Below are positions 33,220-42,774 of a DNA stretch of 64,000 nt, piece by piece. The DNA lies in assembly GCA_963693305.1 (NCBI GenBank), contig OY855904.1:14964496-15028495 (forward strand), written 5' to 3'. Position 1 is the stretch's first letter. The number at the start of each line of letters is the position of its first letter. The position numbers and the translations under genes are program-made. This stretch comes from Meandrina meandrites (taxonomy: Eukaryota; Cnidaria; Anthozoa; Scleractinia; Meandrinidae). Under the pieces are notes generated by a model. That model was not told the origin of the DNA and did not search any database. It saw only the letters and a program-made list of their open reading frames with translations.

Positions 33220-34464
33220 GAACATCTGCGATCAGATCACAATTATCTCCATTACCAGATGGATAACCTCCGAGATGTGGTAGATGATGCTCTGCATGTA
33301 TTGGATAATCTCGGAGATGAGCAGCGTGATCTCCGAGACAGACAGCGTGATCTCCGAGAGGGGCAGCGTGATCTCCAAGAAAGGCAGCGTGATCTCCAAG
33401 AAAGGCAGCGTGATCTCCAAGAAAGGCAGCGTGATCTCCACGACAGGCTTCAAGTTGCAATACGAGAGCTGCAGGTGCGTCTTTCTGAGCAAGACAACCT
33501 AAAAAATGGACAAGATGATCTTCAAAATGCAATTCAGGTGTTCCAGGAGACCCTCACAGAGATAATCAGATCGAATGATGAACAGAAGATCGAAGGCAAA
33601 GTTGTAACCGATAAGCTGGCCAACCTCGAGGACAAGCTGAACAGAGCTTTGTCACGGCTTGATGGGGCAGCATTGAATGGGATCGCTGAACGCACACTGG
33701 CTCTTGAAAGTCGAGAGTCGGGTGATGTTGAAAGAGAGGATGAAAATAGCCAGGAGACAGCCGGAAGGATGGACCAACAGGTTGAGTCCATGGATCACAC
33801 TCTAGCTACAAGAAGGTTGACCAATCTTGAGAACAGGATCGCTGATCATGAAGTGTTGGTGGATCGCACAATAGAAGAAGCAAGGTGTGGTATGGGTAAC
33901 GTTAAACGACAACTTGAACGAAGGATCGAGTCCGTTGAGCACACACAGGCGCTTAGAAATGTAACCCTGGCTCATTTAGAGGAGTACGTGAGACAACAAG
34001 AATTCTCAAGCTACGACGGTCAACTACTGTGGAAGATTTCAGATTATGCACGCAGAAGAAACGACGCCGTTACCGGGCAACAGGTGTCCTTCTACAGCCC
34101 GTGTTTCTACACCGATCGCTATGGATACAAAATGTGTGCACGCCTCTATCTAAACGGCGATGGCATGGGCCAAGGTACACACATCTCTGTGTTCTTTGTT
34201 GTCATGCGCGGTCAGTATGACGCATTACTCCGCTGGCCATTCCGACAGAAGGTCACCTTCATGTTGCTGGATCAAGACAACGTGGAACACGTGATCGATG
34301 CCTTCAGACCTGATCCAAACAGCTCCTCCTTTCAAAGACCAAGAAGAGAAACCAACATCGCCAGTGGATGCCCCATGTTCTGTTCCCTAGCTGAACTGAA
34401 TAATCACGCGTACGTACGGGACGACACCATGTTCCTAAAGATCATAGTGAACACTGGTGATTAG
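33220..34464 (+). CDS. TRAF-type gene A, last exon: coiled coil and TRAF-C/MATH domain
   Basis: Acceptor TTATATACAG, phase 0, then 414 codons to TAG at 34462. Residues 1-120 of the exon form a long charged coiled coil that includes six nearly identical heptads (QRDLQER type). A second helical region with ENRI, RTIEEARCGM and HTQALRNVTLAHLEEYV follows. The end is a TRAF-C (MATH) domain: GQLLWKISDYARRRNDAVTG, FYSPCFYTDRYGYKMCARLY, FFVVMRGQYDALLRWPF, QKVTFMLLDQ and CPMFCSLAELNNHAYVRDD. In TRAFs the coil trimerises and MATH binds receptor tails or adaptors. The zinc-finger exons at 14.5-15.3 kb share strand and phase, so this is taken as their 3' end across a 12.7-kb intron. Confidence 0.88.
   Translation, partial: EHLRSDHNYLHYQMDNLRDVVDDALHVLDNLGDEQRDLRDRQRDLREGQRDLQERQRDLQERQRDLQERQRDLHDRLQVAIRELQVRLSEQDNLKNGQDDLQNAIQVFQETLTEIIRSNDEQKIEGKVVTDKLANLEDKLNRALSRLDGAALNGIAERTLALESRESGDVEREDENSQETAGRMDQQVESMDHTLATRRLTNLENRIADHEVLVDRTIEEARCGMGNVKRQLERRIESVEHTQALRNVTLAHLEEYVRQQEFSSYDGQLLWKISDYARRRNDAVTGQQVSFYSPCFYTDRYGYKMCARLYLNGDGMGQGTHISVFFVVMRGQYDALLRWPFRQKVTFMLLDQDNVEHVIDAFRPDPNSSSFQRPRRETNIASGCPMFCSLAELNNHAYVRDDTMFLKIIVNTGD
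33319..33444 (+). repeat. Six 21-bp tandem units encoding coiled-coil heptads
   Basis: Units begin at 33319, 33340, 33361, 33382, 33403 and 33424 and follow the form NNGCAGCGTGATCTCCNNGAN. The third to fifth are almost identical, so this part of the coil has expanded or homogenised recently. Unit length equals one heptad, so copy change keeps frame and coil register. Confidence 0.95.
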
Positions 34465-34689
34465 AATAATAAGGTGTGTTTTTATATATATTTATCATGT
34501 AGTCCACATGAGATATGTATAACAGGCTCTTAGTATGACGGGGTAACAGCTGCTATATTGACCTATCTCTCCATGACCTCATAAATAATTTGGTAGACAT
34601 TTGCATTGATGTCGCAAAAATGATTGTTTAGGCCGAGCTTTAAGTTTTTCGTAACTTTGATAATCATTTTCATGTACATTATTTCATAG

Positions 34690-34959
34690 ATTGAAGCTGA
34701 AATCAAACAAGAAGGAGAGATCATAAAACTTCCGACCTCGAGCTCGCAGGGCTCGAGGTTGCGACCTGTGGAGAAGAAAGACGTGGAGAAAAAAGTGGAC
34801 TCAACACACTGGGAACAGTATAATTTCTGGTTGCAGGACATCAGGGCAACGAATAAGGCTTTGAGGGTGATTTATGCAAGGCGGGCGACTGTACAGTTTC
34901 CTTTACCTACTTTGAGAACTTGGGCGAAGCAAAGTTCGGCTATCTTAGGGCAAATTTAG
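34690..34959 (+). CDS. Possible exon or gene relic after TRAF gene A
   Basis: An open frame follows TTATTTCATAG at 34689 and reads IEAEIKQEGEIIKLP ... PVEKKDVEKKVDSTHWEQYN. The composition is coding-like (charged, no low-complexity run), but no family is recognised and its stop lies inside the adjacent MITE. It could be a relic truncated by that insertion. Confidence 0.25.
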   Translation: MEAEIKQEGEIIKLPTSSSQGSRLRPVEKKDVEKKVDSTHWEQYNFWLQDIRATNKALRVIYARRATVQFPLPTLRTWAKQSSAILGQI

Positions 34960-35262
34960 ATGGTACAACCTTACCAGATGACAAACTGCTTAAAGTAGCC
35001 TACAGTACACCTTGCAACTGTAGGATATGAAAATGCTTTAAAAATTGAAAACCTGACTTACAATAGAAGTGTCATACAATGTGCAATGATGAAAGTTTTA
35101 TACGATTTTGACATGACGCGAGGAGGCTCTCCGCGCGAAAAAAAAAGGAAAAAAAAAAAAACAGGCTCCCTTTTTTTTTCGCGTGCAGAGCCTGTTTGCA
35201 GGCTAGAGCAGCACGTGATACAGAAGTCGCATACGATAAATGTTGTACCATCTAATTGGCCC
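34948..35262. mobile_element. Harbinger-like MITE (GGG ends, target TTA)
   Basis: GGGCAAATTTAGATGGTACA at 34948 pairs with the inverse of TGTACCATCTAATTGGCCC ending 35262; TTA flanks both sides (34945-34947, 35263-35265). An inner palindrome at about 35128-35191 pairs GGCTCTCCGCGCGAAAAA with TTTTTTCGCGTGCAGAGCC. Confidence 0.78.
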
Positions 35263-35265
35263 TTA

Positions 35266-35946
35266 GTATCCCCCATATTGTTAAGAATCCATAGGATTCG
35301 GTACGGCTGATGTATGATATATAATTTCTTTCCTTTGGGTTTAGAATTTGGAGTTCGAGTTTCTAAGAAAATTGGTTTTATCATTACCTCCTAGGGACGA
35401 ATCTGCACTACAGTATATAGTGTTAAAAAAACATAAAGTGTTGCTGTTACCTACAAATGAAAGCTAACCTTTCTCAGTCTAACTGGAGTGCTAATCGGAC
35501 TAACCGAAGTGCTGTAGATCAAGCTTAAAATAGTAGCTCTACACTTCAACTCAAACTCAAAACTCCAACTCATGCAATGGAGAATACCATGGCAATCAAG
35601 TCACTCGTGGGATATTTCGCAATTCAACAAACTCGCGCGATGCCCATATATGGTCAGAAAGCCATTGTTATCTGTCATCCATACATAACAGATATCCTGT
35701 GGTATACGTAGGTTGCCAAGGTTCGTCCGAAATCTTGCGAAGTGCCGCACAACCACAGTTTTTCTCCCTACAAAAAGCGTTTTGTTGACAATTTGTTGAA
35801 TAATAAAGCAATTATCCTGCTCAGTCTTGCGGAATATCGTCTGATTTTAGCCAACTCGGCCTACGGCCTTGTCGGCTAAGTATCAGGCAATATTCCGCGC
35901 GATTTCGCAGGATAATTGTTAAGTATATTGCATGACTAGAATGTTT
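35266..35946. other. Spacer with a long hairpin
   Basis: A hairpin at 35813-35929 (CAATTATCCTGC ... TTAGCC ... CGGCCTACGGCC ... GGCTAA ... GCAGGATAATTG) ends in GATAATTGTTAA, the same end as the hairpin-ended elements at 25.3, 39.6 and 52.5 kb. It may be the 3' end of a fourth copy; its 5' end was not found. Confidence 0.5.
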
Positions 35947-35950
35947 TTAA

Positions 35951-37250
35951 GAGGCTGTCTCTGTAAAAACCACCCACTCTGTATGTATGTATAATTTTAT
36001 CTCTTGCCGTTGATTTTTATATTTAATCTTTTTAATCTAATTTTTATCAAATGTTTTTAAAGTATTGTAGGGTTTCGGAGTTTTAATGTATTTTTCCTTT
36101 TAGTATTAGTTTTAGCAGGGCCTCTGTTGATATCAGTTTTAATTGTAAAGCTGAAATAGTTACCCTGATGAAATAAAGATTTACTTACTTACTAAAAACG
36201 ACCCACTCACAAATTTGTGAAAAAACTTTTTTTGGTTGAAACTCTGCCAACTAAAAGACAACCGATTTGGTTTGATTCAAAATGATTTTCTGGCCGCATT
36301 AGGAGCCATAAAACATTTTGCCCCTTCTGGGCCCACCGCAATGTCTGAAAAATTAAAAAATTGGCATTTTTTGAGCTCCTGTAAAATATTTTACTTGCAT
36401 CAAATACTGACAAATTTTTTATCAATTTGCTCATAACATTTGTAGTTTACCACGAAAGTAACAAGTTTTCCCTCGATTTATCTGGAAGTGGGAAATTAAG
36501 TATATTATGATGAGATATGTCCAGAAATGCACACAACAACGAAATCAACCATTTCAGCATTTGCTGGAGTTGTAATGGAATTCGGCTATCTTGAAGATTG
36601 GAAAATGGCTAAAGGTGTATTAATTCTCATCTGCAAAGCAGGTAAGCTGTTTTTATGACAAAATCTGCTCGAATGGGTCGATTTCGATATAGTCGGAAAT
36701 GTCGTAAATATTCGTACATCTACTGATACAAAAGGTCATAACTTTTAAAATACTGAAAACGTACATCGGATTTTGCACATTTTGGCTGATGAAGAACTGC
36801 ACTTTCCGGCTGTGTAGGTAGATTTAGCAACTAGGTCTCAATTTTCAAAAATTAGCCTCTAAACCAAGGACATGTTCAGCCTTTGATCGAAGCCGAATTG
36901 TAGTGCTCATAATAAACTTGATTTCACATTTCCAGATAAAGGAAAATTTGCTATTTTCGTAGTAAACCAGAAATGTTTATGAGCAAATTGATATAAAATT
37001 TCTTGGCAGACGACGCAAGTAAAATATTTTACAATGACTCGAAAAATGCCTATTTTTTAATTTTTCAGACGTTGCAGCGGACCCGGAAGGGGCAAAATCT
37101 TTTATGGCTCCTAACATGACCAAAATAATATTTTGAATCAAACCAAATGTGTTTTATCAAGCCTTGGTCAAGTCTTTCATTTGCCAGAGTTTCAAGCAAA
37201 AAATTTTTTATGCGAATTTGCGAGTGGGTGGTTCTTACAGAGACAGCCTC
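35951..37250. mobile_element. TTAA-flanked foldback element with a nested retroelement
   Basis: GAGGCTGTCTCTGTAA at 35951 and its inverse ending 37250 are flanked by TTAA (35947-35950, 37251-37254), the target of piggyBac and Kolobok transposons. Arms are complementary over more than 300 bases (left resumes 36194-36480; right about 36930-37250), including the GAGCAAATTGAT and AGTAAAATATTTTAC blocks. No transposase remains. Confidence 0.78.
35980..36193 (+). mobile_element. Retroelement 3' fragment nested in the TTAA element
   Basis: A 214-base insert splits the left arm and is bounded by the 15-base duplication AAAAACCACCCACTC (35965-35979) and AAAAACGACCCACTC (36194-36208). It ends GATGAAATAAAGATTTACTT plus further TTAC units, typical of LINE or SINE 3' ends made by target-primed reverse transcription. 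Confidence 0.75.
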
Positions 37251-37254
37251 TTAA

Positions 37255-37632
37255 ATTTTTAATATAGAGTCTTGTTACATTACCATAAAGGCACCCCAAC
37301 CTTATGCTGTGAACATTATGATAAAAAAATACAAGCTTCATTTAATAGCAAAAAATAGTATAGTAAGGGTAAGGTTTGTAATAGGTACTACTTAAAGGGT
37401 TTGTACTGTACTTTCTGCTCTAAGGGTTTGTAATGAGTTTTACTGTAGAAGGTAGAAATAAACATGAAAATGCCAGACCCACTGACTGGCCCTACACTTG
37501 CAAAAAACGTAATGATTTTTTTTTGCTATCTTGATCACACTTTCGTATAACTACGACAATGAAATAACATGCAAACTGCTCAATTTACGGTTGCGGTTCA
37601 AAAGCAAAAAACAGCAAAAAACGCTATCATTA
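37255..37632. other. Spacer
   Basis: AT-rich; GTAAGGGT-like and AGGGTTTGTA words repeat loosely at 37365-37432. Nothing else recognised. Confidence 0.4.
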
Positions 37633-37851
37633 GAGATGGACCATTATTTTTCTGGAGGGGGGGGGGGGGGGATATGAAAAATATTGAAAAAAAATTATTG
37701 GCCAAAAAAACTTGCTCGCAAACGCGATTTGTGTTAAAAAAAAGTTTGCATTTCGAAGAAAAAAAATGTTTGCAGAGATGCATAAATTAAAAAGAAAAGT
37801 GCTGCGGAAAATTTTTCATACCCCCCCTTCAGGAAAATAATAGCCCGTCCC
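37633..37851. mobile_element. Short Harbinger-like MITE (target TTA)
   Basis: GAGATGGACCATTATTTTTC at 37633 pairs with the inverse of GAAAATAATAGCCCGTCCC ending 37851; TTA flanks both sides. Poly-G/poly-C runs sit inside each end, as in the larger element at 12909-13931, and the GGGAC-type TIRs are alike. Confidence 0.72.
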
Positions 37852-38040
37852 TTATTAGTGTCAGCTTATATTATTGGAGATTAAACTGTACTATGTGCAT
37901 GGCTGGGACCATCCCAGGTGCCCATCTTCGGGAGGTTTCCGTTAGCGAAGGTTCGACTGTAGTTCAAAACGGAACTTGGTTTTACGTTGGTTATATTTCC
38001 AGGAACCAAAGTGCCATTTTAACCAAAGTGCCATCTTAAC

Positions 38041-38324
38041 AAGGACGCAGTGTGGCCTAGTGGTTAGGGCGCTGGACTTGTAATCTGGAGTTCCCGGGTT
38101 CAAATCGTCCTCCCTGTCACTAGATGGATTGGTCTTCGGTGGTCCCGAATTCAACTCCTCCACGCTTTGTAAATAGCCAGCTGGTCAGCCTCCTACCAGT
38201 TGGGATTTTTAACAAGTTACTGTTCTATTTGTAATATTTGTTTGCTTATTTACAGTGTCCACAATTAGTACAACAGGGCTGGATACTCTTAACACTTAAA
38301 TAAAGTGATTTATTTATTTATTTT
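38041..38324 (+). repeat. tRNA-derived SINE, family 2, with LINE-like 3' end
   Basis: The head has an A-box-like GTGGCCTAGTGG and the box B word GGTTCAAATC; the body has TAGCCAGCTGGTCAGCCTCC; the 3' end has GTGTCCACAATTAGTA and AAATAAAG followed by TTTA units. The 3' words also occur in the LINE 3' UTR at 29508-29569. Confidence 0.85.
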
Positions 38325-38406
38325 AACAGTCGATTTCGCTATTTTATAGATCAAAAGTAAACATTATTCAAAAAGTTTTTTAACCTAAAATAAACTTAAA
38401 ATGGAA

Positions 38407-38603
38407 AGTAAAGTTAGGTAAAGTCTGCATACGAGCCTGGAAGCCCATCAGGCGTATTTCTACTCCCCCCTTGATGGGAAGCTAGGCCATAGCAGGGTTA
38501 CCCCCATCCATAAATTTGCCGGTACCCATTTGTACTGATTTGTACACCTGGCCGGAGAGAGACACTATGAGAGTTAAGTGTCTTGCCCAAGAACACAACG
38601 ACA
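38407..38603 (-). repeat. SINE family 1, headless copy
   Basis: Shares the body of 32719-33063 (CTTGGGCAAGACACTTAACT and GGGTACCGGC on the minus strand) but stops before the tRNA-like head, as 5' truncation would give. Confidence 0.8.
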
Positions 38604-39608
38604 GCGCTCACCAATACAGCTCCTCCCTTTTTCCCGATGTATGATCGGCTGTCGCCGCCTCACAAACGTCATATGGAGCCCATGGAGCCGCCGGAGTCGC
38701 GAACAGCCGCCTGTCCCTCTTAGCAGAGCCTGGAGCACAAGCTTCCCCAGACTCCGCCCAGGCGGCTCTAGACTCTAGTACTCCAGACAAAACTCCAGGC
38801 TGGGGCTTAGGGCAAGGTTGCATAGCCGGTTGCAGGTTGCAGAGTGATGGTGAAATATAATCGAGAAGAAAATATGTCCTAAAGGATTTTTTTTAAATAA
38901 GTAGAGGTAAGTTTTGAAAATGTGATTAATCTGAATCTCGACGGAAGCGTCACACTCCGGGTAGAACCTGCAGCTTCATTTGAACTTGTTTTGTTACGCT
39001 GTGTCTTTATGTCCAGCAGCCCGGACAAGTTTTTCAGATATATACATAATATACTCCGAGACAGTCAGTCGAATATCCACAGTAAGTCTGAGCACTGCCC
39101 CAACCAACAAAAAAAAAACAATCTAACCGCAAGCAAACCGGAGTGAATGTTAACCGCAAGGAAACCGGAGTGAGACTAACCGCAAGCAAACCGGAGTGTG
39201 TACGGGATAAAGTGCTAAGCGCTGTTAGACTCCTGGCTCGGATCGTAGCTGAAGCGTCAATGAAAGATCGTTAATTCAACTGCCGGACAAGGAGTATTCT
39301 AAAAAACTTATCCAGCTCCCGGACATAAAGAGTTTTATTAAATACTGAAGCTAGCCATGGTACTTTGCAGTTCCTGGGTATTGATTGGTTTACAGGCCAT
39401 ATATTTAGTAAATAAACCCCTTCAGGCAGCTGGTATATTGGCGGATAATGCCTGAGGATGACAAGGATAACAAATTGGGCAGGTTATAATAAACCTTGTC
39501 AGCCAATGAGAGTCCGCAAAAGTTAATCGATTGTCCGATTTTGTACCATGTGATCTGTTTTGCCCAATTAGTGCCTACAAATATTAATCGGTGGGTTATA
39601 ATTAATAA
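38604..39608. other. Spacer with a 26-27 base tandem repeat
   Basis: Three tandem units starting TAACCGCAAG(C/G)AAACCGG lie at 39124, 39151 and 39177 (to about 39202). Nothing else recognised. Confidence 0.6.
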
Positions 39609-40577
39609 TTAGTATATACACACTCAGTGATCTTGGCTATTCCAGCAATCTGATTGGTTCGCTATCTCGGGCTAATGCCGCATTATTCACTCGCTACCGA
39701 GTGAATAATGCATTATCCCATAAAACATAAAACAAAATGGCCGGCGTAAACTCGCGTTTCGCTAGCGTCTCATAATCAAAAATAGTGAAAATAAAAGACG
39801 ACAGCGTGCCAGAAAAAACCAAGAAGGCAACGAACTTTGGCCTAAAAGTTTTTAAAGATAAGTGAAGACGTCATGTTTTGCAAACAAGTGTTTTTCAGTT
39901 TGTTTATCGAGAGAATTACCGTGAATTCGACCTATCGCTAAATAGGGAGCAATTAATCTTCACGACTAAAATTTGTCTCATTGCAAGTATTTTTGTAGAC
40001 TGGTTTGCCTGACAGAACGAATTTCTCACCGAAATCGAGGAAATGGAAAAAGAAGAATTGAAGTTTTATATGTCCGCAAGAAAACAAGACAGGTCATATT
40101 ACAACAAGACAACACTCACCTCAATTCGAGCCGCCATTGACAGGCACCTTCGCAACGATCCAAACAACAAGCCTTTCTCGACAACTTCGAAAACTTTGAT
40201 TGATCAGTTATCGATTTCCAAGCAGACTTTCAATTAAAGTTGCTGATTTGAACTGTGTAAAAGGACCATTTTGACGAGGAGTTTATCGAAGATTGTGTAT
40301 TTGCCATGTTAAAAGAATCTGCAAATAGTTTTGTACCGGTTTTGTACGTGTTTCACGCATGAATTGAGACGTCAAATAAGACGTCAATAAAATTGCCTTT
40401 CATTGGTTTCCTTTTGAAAATTTCTAGATTGTCTGTTTTGAGATCACTTCGTGTGTATATACTAAAACAGTTATTCTTTTCAATCTCGGTAAATAGCGGC
40501 AGAATATTTACCTCGCCGCTATGCGGCTCGGAAAATATTCTGCCACTATTCACCTCGATTTCAAAGAATAATTGTTA
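39609..40577 (+). mobile_element. Hairpin-ended element, copy 3, with captured protein relic
   Basis: Begins TTAGTATATACACAC, has AATCTGATTGGTTCGC, then the protein relic described next, then a hairpin pairing CGGCAGAATATTT (about 40496) with AAATATTCTGCC (about 40534), and ends AGAATAATTGTTAA. Order matches the shorter copies at 25282 and 52527. Confidence 0.6.
39737..40237 (+). pseudogene. Crypton-type / DUF3504-like protein relic
   Basis: Frames in order read NSRFASVS (from ATG 39737), DDSVPEKTKKATNFGLKVFK (about 39799-39858), then, after a likely acceptor CTGACAG, FLTEIEEMEKEELKFYMSAR, SYYNKTTLTSIRAAIDRHLR and NKPFSTTSKTLID, ending in TAA. This is the N-terminal part of the tyrosine-recombinase-derived proteins also present in ZMYM and QRICH1, which are known Crypton descendants. 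A stop after SVS and frame changes show it is dead, and the recombinase core is absent. Confidence 0.65.
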
Positions 40578-42488
40578 ATTATTCACCAAAGTGGAGGTGA
40601 ATAATGGTGGATAGTTACCAAGCTGCAAAGTAGCAAGGTAAATATCCACCACTTTCACCGACACTGAGTGAATAATAGTTATTCATATACAAGTTGAATA
40701 ACTAGCGGACCAAAACATTACTTTCGGTACCCAAAGCGATGCCCAAAGCCATTTTGTTCTCTTCCACTGCTCGGAGGTGAAATAGCACTTTGCTAATTAC
40801 CTCTGAGTTAACCAATCAGTGCGTGCAGAAAGCACTATTCACTTGTGTGGTATATACTAACATCTGATATTCTCCAGTTTTGGCTACATTACATGACATG
40901 CTTAGACCAGTTGTGCCCACAAAAAATATTTGCTGGATTATAATTGGTAATACTTCCTTCATGTACACCGTTTAATGTTCACGCTGTCACACAAGCAAAA
41001 TAATGAAAAGTGAAAAAAAAAATGGTTATTAATGACTTAAATGATTATAGGGGACCCATGCTATAAGAAGATCAGAAAAGTCCAATTGTTACTGTGGCAT
41101 TACAGTGAAACTAACTCAACTGGCGCCACCCAAGGTTTTTAAGACAATCACAAGACAAACTTATAAAAAGAGAATTGGAGTTTGTTCATCAGCAGTTAAA
41201 TTTGTCCATTACTGTGATTGGTCCGCTGATGGAGGAAGTCCAATTCTTTTGTTCCAAAATTGTCTTGAGATTGGCCAAAAAAACGTTGGGTGGCCCCGGT
41301 TGTGTTCGTTTCACTATAAAATCTGAGAAATAGTCCAGGCATAGTCAATAAATATTGATAACTATCAATATCAATCTTTGATTGGTATCAATAATTTACT
41401 GTTAGCAATCAATAAGGAATGATGACAAGAAAAAAGAAAGAAAGAAAAAAGTTGAGTTCAATTGCTATTGATTGCTGATAGAAATGTTAATTGCTAATGA
41501 TTGAGTTATTAATTGTTATCAGTAACAATTTTGTAGACGTGACTCTGACAAAATCATTGTCAAAACTAACTTTGACATTCAAGAGATCAACAAAACAAGG
41601 AAAAAACAACAACTGAAATCACAGGTTCCGTAAAACTATTGAAGTTCACACTTTATTGGTGGTTTTCACTGTCACGCAATAAAAAAATAAAATCGAAACC
41701 ATTCAACGACAGAAGTTATGGATTTCAGATGTTATAGAAGATAAACAGATAAACCATTTGTCCAAATCACAGGTCTGTGCGGCGCACCGTTTGCGAGTTA
41801 TTTGCCGAAACTTTCCACGCAAATTTATAAAGCTCAGTATGGATACGCCATATTTGTGTCCTTCCGAGGGGCACAAACATGGCCGCCGTGATGTCAGAGA
41901 AAACATCTGGAACTTAATTTTGCTGTTAATAGTGACTACTTTTGGCTCATGATCTATTATACTTTTACATAAACAGCACTTAGTACATTGGGAATGTTCA
42001 ATCTGCAAAAATGAAAAGGAAAGGCCTTTTTTGAATCAAAACAATGTTGTCACGGCACTCAGCTTGATATCACATACGGCGGAAAACTGAAATATTCAAA
42101 ATGCTCTGTTTTTAAAACGAAGGGCACAACCAAGTTGGAAATTTGCAAAAAGATATATTTTTAATTTATCTTGCACCTAGTGACATCGAAAGTTTAGCAG
42201 GCCTATTGAATTTTGATTTCAGAATTTTATGACGTAACATGAAAACCAAGAATATCAGAAGATAGCAGTCTCTGGAGGACTATTTATTGAACTTAGTGAG
42301 ATTACAATCTACACAAAATGGCCACAGAAGAAATCCTCCAATAAATTTCTATTTAATCCAGAAAACCGAGGGAAATGTGATGAACAGTTATGCTAAAAAA
42401 CAACAAGGTTGCAAATTGTTGAGTTGATGAATTCATTAGGATTTAACAAAAGTTTTTTATATTGATTAGGGGACTTTCTGTTTTGCAG
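40578..42488. other. Spacer and upstream region of TRAF gene B
   Basis: Holds an inverted repeat at about 41095-41325 (CAGTGAAAC ... GGCGCCACCCAA ... AAGACAATC against its inverse) and a CAAT/ATTG word cluster at 41340-41540. No gene recognised. TRAF gene B transcripts probably begin here, since the first coding exon follows an acceptor at 42488. Confidence 0.45.
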
Positions 42489-42628
42489 TGAATCTTCAAC
42501 GCAGAGACTAATCTGAGGACATCCAGTCTAAAGATATAGTATCGATGTGGCTCTTAAGAGAGCCGATTTCGAACGTAGTGTTCAAACTAAACTGAGGTAC
42601 ATGAGAACATGTGATTTGAGCAGCAAAA

Positions 42629-42774
42629 ATGCCAGGTTACCCAGTCTTGGATAGAGACAAACAGCACCTTGAAGATGAGTTTCTTTGTGAATACTGTCGA
42701 TCTGTGTTAAGGGATGCAACAAGGGCAAGCTGTGGTCATTTTTTCTGCAGTTCCTGCATGAAACAACTTTTCCA
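42629..42774 (+). CDS. TRAF gene B exon 1: RING core
   Basis: The exon opens at about 42489 after TTCTGTTTTGCAG with a 5' UTR. ATG 42629 has A at -3 and an in-frame TGA at 42617 just upstream, which fixes the start. It encodes the first three RING metal pairs (LCEYC; CGHFFCSSC) and ends in phase 2 at GTGAGT. Confidence 0.9.

Noticed and set aside
33319..33444. Regular 21-base repeats as a CRISPR-like array
   Set aside because: No spacers; units are contiguous codons of a coiled coil in a eukaryotic gene.
33191..33532. Minus-strand frame of repeated GDHAAFL units
   Set aside because: Antisense reading of the 21-base coiled-coil repeats of the TRAF exon.
38041..38110. tRNA gene on the plus strand
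   Set aside because: It continues into a SINE body and LINE-like tail and lacks a proper acceptor stem.
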